From Acidimangrovimonas sp. (lineage in GTDB: Bacteria; Pseudomonadota; Alphaproteobacteria; Rhodobacterales; Rhodobacteraceae): a stretch of DNA of 5,183 bases. Location: the NCBI GenBank assembly GCA_030147905.1, contig JASBUM010000629.1, positions 1 through 5,183 of the forward strand, read 5' to 3'. The position numbers and the translations under genes are program-made. The notes beneath the pieces were generated by a model. The model did not search any database and was not told the DNA's origin. It saw only the letters and a program-made list of their open reading frames with translations. Positions 1-4,618 of this stretch are shown here, piece by piece (the first letter of the stretch is position 1; each line of letters starts with the position of its first letter).

Positions 1-3
1 CGC

Positions 4-32
4 AAAAAAAACGCCCGCGCGAGGCGGGCGTT
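4..32 (-). terminator. Leftward intrinsic terminator
   Basis: A perfect 9-bp GC-rich stem pairs 10-18 with 24-32 around a 5-nt loop. Read on the minus strand, it is followed by a run of eight T (positions 11 to 4, the first two also pairing in the stem). The plus-strand side after the hairpin (TTGAGTTATTG) has no proper T run, so the terminator works mainly leftward. No protein gene on the minus strand ends just before it, which points to a non-coding transcript. It could also partly protect against read-through from the left, but the T tract is on the wrong side for that. Confidence 0.85.
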
Positions 33-79
33 GAGTTATTGAGGCAGGTTTCATACAGGCAAGAAACCTATCGAGCAGT
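4..79 (-). ncRNA. Candidate small RNA (~76 nt), not recognised
   Basis: This is a predicted leftward transcript bounded by the promoter at 86-114 and the terminator at 4-32. Its 5' half holds a perfect 7-bp stem: AGGTTTC (minus strand, 69-63) pairs with GAAACCT (52-46) around a 10-nt loop, TTGCCTGTAT. A further U.G pair can extend the stem. An AT-rich single-stranded linker, CCTCAATAACTC, separates this stem from the terminator hairpin. The layout of stem-loop, linker and Rho-independent terminator is typical of trans-acting bacterial sRNAs. The loop and linker contain CCU/CCUC, which could pair with GAGG-type ribosome binding sites, although no target is visible. It is not a tRNA: it lacks a cloverleaf and a CCA end. 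I do not recognise an Rfam family. Promoter and terminator spacing are seen; the sRNA assignment is inferred. Confidence 0.55.
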
Positions 80-85
80 AAGTTC

Positions 86-114
86 CTTATACGCAGTCTT
101 GGTCGGTGATCCAA
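86..114 (-). promoter_or_regulatory. Sigma70-like promoter for the leftward small RNA
   Basis: On the minus strand, TTGGAT (114-109) is followed by an exact 17-bp spacer and TATAAG (91-86). The -10 matches the consensus at five of six positions; the -35 keeps the TTG core. Transcription would start near the A at 79. This is the best promoter match in the left intergenic region, and it points away from the transporter gene at 194. Confidence 0.5.
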
Positions 115-115
115 G
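98..115. promoter_or_regulatory. Inverted repeat over the sRNA -35, possible operator
   Basis: CTTGG (98-102) and CCAAG (111-115) form a 5-8-5 inverted repeat that covers the -35 hexamer of the leftward promoter. It lies about 80 bp upstream of the divergent transporter start. A dimeric regulator binding here could repress the small RNA and affect the gene at 194. The repeat is short, and chance is a real alternative. Confidence 0.25.
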
Positions 116-193
116 CTAAAAGTTTGAAAACCCAAGAAAGCCTCGTTAGGCAGAAAAGCAGGGCATGCAGGGACAGGGAGGATTGTTGCCGAA

Positions 194-2005
194 ATGCGAT
201 CAGTGTTTTTCGCGATTCTGGCGCTGACACTGGCGGCCGCCACCGGGCCGCTAGAGGCGCAATCCACACCACCCCGGCCGAGCTATGGCATAGCTATGTA
301 TGGCAAGCCGGCGCTCCCACCCGATTTTGTGTCGCTGCCCTATGCCAATCCCGACGCGCCCAAGGGCGGGACCCTGGTAATGGGAGAGACGGGCGGCTTC
401 GACTCGCTCAATCCCTATATCCTGAAGGGCCGCGCGCCCTACTGGCTCGGTCCGCTCACGGTCGAATCACTGATGGGCCGCTCCTATGACGAGCCCTTCA
501 CGCTTTACGGTCTGCTGGCCGAATCAGTGACCACGCCGCCCGACCGTTCGTGGGTGGAATTCACGCTCAATCCCAAGGCCCGATTCTCGGACGGCAAGCC
601 GGTGACGGTCGCCGACGTGATCTGGTCGTTCAAGACGCTCGGAACGAAGGGCGCCCCGCGCTACCGCAATGCCTGGACCAAGGTGGCCGACATCCGCCAG
701 ACCGGCCCGCGGAGCCTGCGCATCACCTTCAACACCCCCGACCGCGAGCTGCCTCTGATCCTGGCTTTGCGTCCGGTGCTGGAAAAGGCCCAGTGGCAGG
801 GGCGCGACTTCACCCGCTCGGGGCTGGTGGCGCCGGTCGGATCGGGCCCCTATGTCGTAGACAAGGCCGTGCCGGGCCGGTCGATCACCTTCCGCAAGAA
901 CCCCGACTGGTGGGGTAAGGACCTGCCCTTCAACCGCGGCCAGTGGAATTTCGATCATATACGGATCGACTATTTCGCCGATTCCAATGTCATGTTCCAG
1001 GCCTTCAAGGCCGGGCTGATCGATGTCTACCGCGAGGGCAATCCCGAGAAGTGGAAGACCAGCTATGATTTTCCGGCGGTGCGTTCGGGCGATGTCGTCC
1101 TGTCGAAGATCCCCCATCACAGGCCGTCGGGCATCGCGGGGCTGGTGATGAACACGCGCCGGCCGCTCTTTGCCGACTGGCGGGTGCGGCAGGCGCTGAT
1201 CGATGCGTTCAACTTCGAATTCATCAACCGCACGCTGAATGGCGGGACCGAGCCGCGGATCACCTCCTACTTCTCGAATTCCGCGCTGGCAATGCGGCCC
1301 GGGCCCGCGAAGGGCAAGGTGCTGGCCGACCTGTCGCCGTTCCGCGACCAGCTTCTGCCGGGGACGATCGCGGGTTACACGCTGCCGGTGTCCGACGGCT
1401 CGGAGGCCAATCGGGGCAATCTGCGCAAGGCCATGCGCCTGCTGGCCGAGGCCGGGTGGCAGGTCAAGGGCGGTATATTGCGCAATGCCCGTGGCGCGCC
1501 GTTCCGCTTCGAGGTTCTCCTGCCGCAGGGGGATTCCCAGATGACCTCGGTGGCCGAGATCTATGGCGCGGCGCTACGCCGACTGGGGATCGAGATGCGC
1601 ATTCGTACCGTCGACAGCGCACAATATGTCCAGCGCACCGAGAATTACGATTTCGACATGACGCAATATCTCGTCGCGCTTTCGCTTTCACCGGGCAACG
1701 AGCAATGGCTCTATTGGGGAAAGGCGGGGGTGAAGTCGCCCGGCACCCGCAACTGGATGGGTATGGATTCGCCGGCCGCCGAGGCGATGATCCGCAAGAT
1801 GCTGAACGCGCGCAGCCATGACGATTTCGTCGCCGCCGTGCGTGCACTCGACCGGATCCTGACGGCGGGACGCTACGTGATTCCGGTGTGGTATTCCGAC
1901 GTTTCGCGCCTCGCCCATGTCAAGGCGTTGCACTATCCGCGAAAACTGCCGATCTATGGGGACTGGATCGGCTTCTTGCCGAATGTCTGGTGGAGCGCGC
2001 GTTGA
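194..2005 (+). CDS. YejA-family extracellular oligopeptide-binding protein
   Basis: This is a 603-residue periplasmic solute-binding protein of the SBP_bac_5 (DppA/OppA) fold that delivers short peptides or related molecules to an ABC importer. Residues 1-22 form a signal peptide: a single Arg, a hydrophobic core at about 4-17, and likely cleavage after LEA22. The mature start carries the YejA-subfamily signature: YGIAMYGKPALPPDF at 31-45, ANPDAPKGG at 51-59 and GGFDSLNPY at 67-75. The SBP_bac_5 core follows, with FTLNPKARFSDG at 123-134 and DVIWSFKTL at 141-149. The length suits the family. The chosen ATG has an AGGGAGGA ribosome site at 175-182, slightly far upstream, and gives the signal peptide directly. 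E. coli YejA works with YejBEF and also admits microcin C, but no permease or ATPase gene lies downstream, so this copy is either an orphan or served by genes outside the window. The exact ligand is unknown. Confidence 0.93.
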   Translation: MRSVFFAILALTLAAATGPLEAQSTPPRPSYGIAMYGKPALPPDFVSLPYANPDAPKGGTLVMGETGGFDSLNPYILKGRAPYWLGPLTVESLMGRSYDEPFTLYGLLAESVTTPPDRSWVEFTLNPKARFSDGKPVTVADVIWSFKTLGTKGAPRYRNAWTKVADIRQTGPRSLRITFNTPDRELPLILALRPVLEKAQWQGRDFTRSGLVAPVGSGPYVVDKAVPGRSITFRKNPDWWGKDLPFNRGQWNFDHIRIDYFADSNVMFQAFKAGLIDVYREGNPEKWKTSYDFPAVRSGDVVLSKIPHHRPSGIAGLVMNTRRPLFADWRVRQALIDAFNFEFINRTLNGGTEPRITSYFSNSALAMRPGPAKGKVLADLSPFRDQLLPGTIAGYTLPVSDGSEANRGNLRKAMRLLAEAGWQVKGGILRNARGAPFRFEVLLPQGDSQMTSVAEIYGAALRRLGIEMRIRTVDSAQYVQRTENYDFDMTQYLVALSLSPGNEQWLYWGKAGVKSPGTRNWMGMDSPAAEAMIRKMLNARSHDDFVAAVRALDRILTAGRYVIPVWYSDVSRLAHVKALHYPRKLPIYGDWIGFLPNVWWSAR

Positions 2006-2030
2006 CGATGGCTGCGAAGGGACGGAAAGG

Positions 2031-2174
2031 ATGACCGGGACGGGACGGAAGACGACGAGAACGGCGATCCTGCTGGCGCTGCTTCTGGGGCTTGCGGGAT
2101 GCAATACGGTGGCCGGCGCGGGCCGCGATATCACCGCCGGGGCCAACCGGGTGGGCAACTGGATCGGCGGCTGA
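2031..2174 (+). CDS. Entericidin-like small lipoprotein
   Basis: A 47-residue protein with a positively charged n-region (RKTTR, 6-10), a hydrophobic stretch (11-21) and a clear lipobox, L21-A22-G23-C24. Lipidation at Cys24 would leave a mature peptide of only 24 residues. The sequence after the cysteine (CNTVAGAGRDI, 24-34) matches the entericidin A/B family, whose members are tiny membrane lipoproteins. In E. coli, EcnB is tied to stationary-phase lysis and EcnA is its antidote; in alphaproteobacteria the role is mostly untested. The tail (ANRVGNWIGG) differs from the usual alanine- and acid-rich end. The start is fixed by the lipobox distance and by AAGGGA at 2017-2022, 8 bp upstream. It begins 25 bp after the solute-binding protein gene, so the two may share a transcript. 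An upstream in-frame extension is open but overlaps the previous gene and would bury the signal sequence. Confidence 0.85.
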   Translation: MTGTGRKTTRTAILLALLLGLAGCNTVAGAGRDITAGANRVGNWIGG

Positions 2175-2176
2175 CA

Positions 2177-2201
2177 CGCGCCCGCGGCAAGGCCGGGCGC
2201 G
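2177..2201 (+). terminator. GC hairpin just after the lipoprotein stop
   Basis: CGCGCCCG (2177-2184) pairs perfectly with CGGGCGCG (2194-2201) over a 9-nt loop, starting 2 bp past the stop codon. No T run follows, so this is not a canonical intrinsic terminator. It may stabilise the 3' end of the mRNA, or act with Rho or with the hairpins that follow. Confidence 0.4.
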
Positions 2202-2228
2202 CGGTTCGGCACGAGCGCGGTTCGGCAC
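2199..2228. repeat. Tandem 14-bp direct repeat
   Basis: GCGCGGTTCGGCAC occurs twice, at 2199-2212 and 2215-2228, exact in both copies with a 2-bp spacer (16-bp period). It lies between the hairpin at 2177-2201 and the repeat element from 2229. It has no coding role in either direction and could mark replication slippage or the edge of an inserted repeat element. Confidence 0.7.
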
Positions 2229-2283
2229 CCGCGCGGGGGCGCCGCCCCCGCACCCCCGCGGTATTTCGCTCCCGAAAGAAGGT
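2229..2283. repeat. Dispersed REP-like intergenic hairpin element
   Basis: GCGGGGGC (2233-2240) pairs perfectly with GCCCCCGC (2244-2251) over a GCC loop. An alternative, mutually exclusive 8-bp pairing joins 2232-2239 with CCCCCGCG at 2253-2260. The tail GGTATTTCG...CGAAAGAAGG follows, with a small second hairpin (2264-2268 with 2273-2277). I recall this arrangement, a G-run/C-run hairpin then CCCCCG, a TATTT core and an AAAGAAG tail, as a frequent intergenic element in Rhodobacteraceae genomes; that is memory, not a search. It sits between two convergent genes, where such elements often serve as two-way terminators or mRNA 3' barriers. Exact borders are uncertain. Confidence 0.6.
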
Positions 2284-2353
2284 GGCGGCGCCACGGCTAC
2301 GGGTCGGTCGCCCGCCAGCATCACGGGGCCGGATGTCGCGCGAATGCATGGCG

Positions 2354-2381
2354 GACGGGTGAGCGATCGCGTGGACCCGTC
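2354..2381 (-). terminator. Inverted repeat after the regulator gene, possible terminator
   Basis: GACGGGT (2354-2360) pairs with ACCCGTC (2375-2381). The 14-nt interior contains the self-complementary GCGATCGC (2363-2370), so a long or branched hairpin is possible. It begins 11 bp past the stop of the leftward regulator gene. No T run follows, so its termination activity is uncertain. The rest of 2284-2353 shows only a 5-bp hairpin (2282-2286 with 2290-2294). Confidence 0.3.
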
Positions 2382-2392
2382 GCGCGGGCGGT

Positions 2393-3016
2393 TCAGACCA
2401 GCGTCGTGACCCACAGGATGAAGGCGTCGTCGTCCGAGGTGGTGACGACGTTGTGGCCCATCGAGGCATCGTAATAGGCGCTGTCGCCGCGGCGCATGTC
2501 CTGGGGTTCGTAGAATTCCGTGTAAAGCCGGATCGTGCCGGTCAGGACATAGAGGAATTCCTCGCCGTCATGGCGCACCCAGCCGTCGAACTCGTCAAGA
2601 CTGCGGGCGCGGATCCGGCTGCGATAGGGCAGCATCTGCTTGCGCGTCAGTGCCGCGGCCAGCAATTCGTGCTCGTAGGTCGCGGTCGGATGCGCCTGGC
2701 CCTGTCCCGCGCGGGTGAAGGCGATGCGCCCGTTGACCTGGTTGCGCGACGGCGGCGTGAACAGTTGCGGCACCGATATCGCCAGCCCCTCGGCCAGCTT
2801 CTTCACCGCCTCGTAGGTGGGTGACATCTGGCCGTTCTCGATCTTCGACAGGGTCGATCGCGCAAGACCGGCCTCGCCTGCGGCCTGTTCCAGCGTCCAG
2901 CCGCGAGCCTTGCGCAATTCGCGTACCCGCCGGCCGAGATCGAGCGGCGCGGGCGCGACCTCCTCGCCGCTGGCGCGGGCGATGCGGATGATGCTGGGCT
3001 GATCGGCGGGGTCCAT
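2393..3016 (-). CDS. XRE-family transcriptional regulator with C-terminal cupin
   Basis: A 207-residue cytoplasmic DNA-binding protein. Residues 27-86 form a Cro/CI-type helix-turn-helix: LGRRVRELRKARG, then TLEQAAGEAGLARSTLSKIE at 41-60. Residues about 125-205 form a single cupin_2 barrel that probably binds an effector. Cupin motif 1 is HDGEEFLYVLTG (149-160), with H149 and E153 as likely metal or ligand residues. Motif 2 is GDSAYYDASMGHNV (177-190), with H188. The TEFYEP...DSxMGH pattern is typical of PuuR-like XRE-cupin regulators of about 180-210 residues, which often repress or activate a divergent catabolic operon. The first 26 residues are a disordered-looking extension. The frame stays open far upstream, so the start rests on the HTH position; the ATG has no Shine-Dalgarno site and may be leaderless. 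It probably regulates itself and the divergent ligase operon. The ligand is unknown. Confidence 0.92.
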   Translation of the reverse strand: MDPADQPSIIRIARASGEEVAPAPLDLGRRVRELRKARGWTLEQAAGEAGLARSTLSKIENGQMSPTYEAVKKLAEGLAISVPQLFTPPSRNQVNGRIAFTRAGQGQAHPTATYEHELLAAALTRKQMLPYRSRIRARSLDEFDGWVRHDGEEFLYVLTGTIRLYTEFYEPQDMRRGDSAYYDASMGHNVVTTSDDDAFILWVTTLV

Positions 3017-3079
3017 CGGCGCGGGATAGGACAAAGCGCGCGGGCTTGCAACCTTGTGCCAAGATGATAGCCAGAGCCG
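3017..3079. promoter_or_regulatory. 63-bp divergent promoter/operator region
   Basis: This short gap must hold both promoters. Leftward, TTGCAA (3051-3046), a 17-bp spacer and TATCCC (3028-3023) place the start of transcription at about 3016-3017, the ATG of the regulator. TTGCAA is its own complement, so the same hexamer could serve as a rightward -35, but the -10 candidates there (GATAGC or TAGCCA around 3066-3073) are weak. CTTG-TGC-CAAG (3053-3063) is a short inverted repeat beside it and a possible site for the XRE-cupin protein. No Shine-Dalgarno sequence precedes either start. Confidence 0.5.
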
Positions 3080-4618
3080 ATGGAAGCGCTTGACGACACC
3101 GGGCCCGTTGCCCCCTGCCCCGAACCGTTCAACCTGGCCGGTTACGTGCTGTCGGCCGGGCGGGATCGGCCCGACCGCATCGTGCTGCGGATCCTCGGCG
3201 TCGACCGTGCCGAGCGCTGGAGCCATGCGCGCCTCGAGGCTGCGGTGCGCGGTGTCGGCGCGGGCCTTCTGGCCGAGGGACTGGCGCCGGGCGCGCGGGT
3301 TCTGATGCGGTTGGGCAACGGGCCGGAATTCGCGCTCGTCTTCCTGGGGGCGATCGCGGCGGGGCTGGTGCCGGTGCCCACGGCGGCGGGGCTGACGGCG
3401 CGCGAACTCGACCAGATGGCTGCGCAGGTCGCGCCGGCGGCGGTGGTGGCCGATCCCGGCCTTGCGCTGCCCGGCGAGGGCGGGGGCTGGCGCATCATCG
3501 ACGCGGCCCGGGTGGCGGATTGGGCGCGGGGCGCGGCCGGATCGGTCGATTATGCGCAAGGCGCGGCTGACAGGCCGGCCTACATTCTTTTCACCTCCGG
3601 CAGCTCGGGCCGGCCGCGGCCGGTGGTTCATGCCCACCGCGCGATCTGGGCGCGGCGGATGATGTGGCGCGGCTGGTACGGTCTTGGCCCCGACGACCGG
3701 CTTTTGCATGCCGGCGCCTTCAACTGGAGCTTCACGCTCGGTACAGGTCTGCTCGACCCCTGGGCGGCCGGGGCCTGCGCGCTGATCCCCGCCCCCGGTG
3801 TCGAGCCGGCGCAGCTTCCGCTGCTGCTGCGCCGCCACGATGCCACGCTTTTTGCCGCAGCGCCCGGCGTCTACCGGCGGATGCTGCGCAACACCCCCCT
3901 GCCCGCGCTGCCGCAGCTGCGCCACGGGCTTTCGGCCGGGGAGGCCATGCCCGAAACCCTGGCCCGCGCCTGGACCGAGGCCACCGGAACGCCGGTTCAT
4001 CAGGCGTTGGGGATGACCGAATGTTCGACCTTCATCTCCGGTTCGCCGGACCGGCCGGCACCGGCCGGCGCGATCGGCTATGCGCAGCCCGGGCGGCGGG
4101 TCGCGGTTCTGGGGGGCGAGGGGCAGGTGCTGGCGCGGGGCGTGCCGGGGGTGCTGGCGGTTTCGCGCGATGATCCGGGGCTGTTTCTCGAATATCTGGG
4201 GGCGCCCGAGGAAACCGCGCAGCGGTTCCGGGGGGCGTGGTTTGTCACCGGCGACTGGGTGAGCATGGCCGCGGACGGGGCGATTGCATATCTGGGCCGC
4301 GATGACGATATGATGAACGCCGGGGGCTTTCGGGTCTCGCCGCTGGAGGTTGAATCGGCCATGGCGGCGCATCCGGCGATCGTCGAATGCGCGGCTGCTG
4401 CCGTGGCCGTGCGTCCCGATGTCCACGTGATCGCCTGCTTCTATGCCGGGGCGGAGATCGACGGGGAGGCGCTGGCCGAATTTGCCTCCACGCGTCTTGC
4501 GCGTTACAAGCAGCCGCGGATCTTCATTCGCTGCCCGGCTCTGCCGCGCGGTGCCAACGGCAAGATCCTGCGCCGCCGGCTGCGCGACGAATACGAGGCC
4601 CGACATGATCAAGCTTGA
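3080..4618 (+). CDS. Acyl/aryl-CoA ligase (ANL superfamily, AMP-forming)
   Basis: A 512-residue AMP-dependent ligase expected to activate a carboxylic acid with ATP to an acyl-adenylate, then form the CoA thioester in the cytoplasm. Core motifs are in order: A3 P-loop FTSGSSGRPRPVVHAHRA (171-188), substrate-pocket region AGAFNWSFTLGTGLLDPW (211-228), A4 SAGEAMP (285-291), A5 GMTE (311-314), A7 TGDW (390-393), hinge GRDDDMMNAGGFR (406-418) and A10 LPRGANGKILRR (488-499) with adenylation Lys495. The A3 lysine of the usual PKG is Arg180. The pocket and HAHRA segment recall the benzoate/2-aminobenzoate/medium-chain CoA ligase branch, so an aromatic or short to medium acid is possible; the substrate is not determined. 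The ATG is the first start after an in-frame stop at 3065-3067, with no good ribosome site. It is divergent from the regulator and overlaps the next gene by 14 bp. Confidence 0.92.
   Translation: MEALDDTGPVAPCPEPFNLAGYVLSAGRDRPDRIVLRILGVDRAERWSHARLEAAVRGVGAGLLAEGLAPGARVLMRLGNGPEFALVFLGAIAAGLVPVPTAAGLTARELDQMAAQVAPAAVVADPGLALPGEGGGWRIIDAARVADWARGAAGSVDYAQGAADRPAYILFTSGSSGRPRPVVHAHRAIWARRMMWRGWYGLGPDDRLLHAGAFNWSFTLGTGLLDPWAAGACALIPAPGVEPAQLPLLLRRHDATLFAAAPGVYRRMLRNTPLPALPQLRHGLSAGEAMPETLARAWTEATGTPVHQALGMTECSTFISGSPDRPAPAGAIGYAQPGRRVAVLGGEGQVLARGVPGVLAVSRDDPGLFLEYLGAPEETAQRFRGAWFVTGDWVSMAADGAIAYLGRDDDMMNAGGFRVSPLEVESAMAAHPAIVECAAAAVAVRPDVHVIACFYAGAEIDGEALAEFASTRLARYKQPRIFIRCPALPRGANGKILRRRLRDEYEARHDQA
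4593..4598 (+). promoter_or_regulatory. Ribosome binding site inside the ligase gene
   Basis: ACGAGG, with core GAGG at 4595-4598, lies 6 bp before the ATG at 4605 and within the last codons of the ligase. It decides the start of the oxidoreductase gene and fits translational coupling of the two overlapping genes. It is the only clear Shine-Dalgarno site in this locus. Confidence 0.55.

Noticed and set aside
124..152. Rightward promoter TTGAAA-N17-TAGGCA for the transporter gene
   Set aside because: The -35 is good, but the -10 matches at only two of six positions. It is possible, but too weak to list as a feature.
87..272. A 61-codon leftward frame overlapping the transporter start
   Set aside because: It overlaps the signal-peptide codons of a certain gene, has no ribosome site, and its end runs through the small RNA promoter.
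524..1120. A 198-codon leftward frame inside the transporter gene
   Set aside because: It is an antisense shadow with no domain, and the plus-strand frame is a clear solute-binding protein.
2363..2370. GCGATCGC as a HIP1-type repeated octamer
   Set aside because: HIP1 is a cyanobacterial signature. Here the octamer also occurs inside coding DNA (for example 3350-3357 and 5106-5113), as expected from GC-rich composition.
3046..3062. Sigma54-like promoter on the minus strand (TTGGCAC ... TTGCA)
   Set aside because: The GG and GC doublets are separated by 9 bp instead of the strict 10 bp, so RpoN recognition is unlikely.
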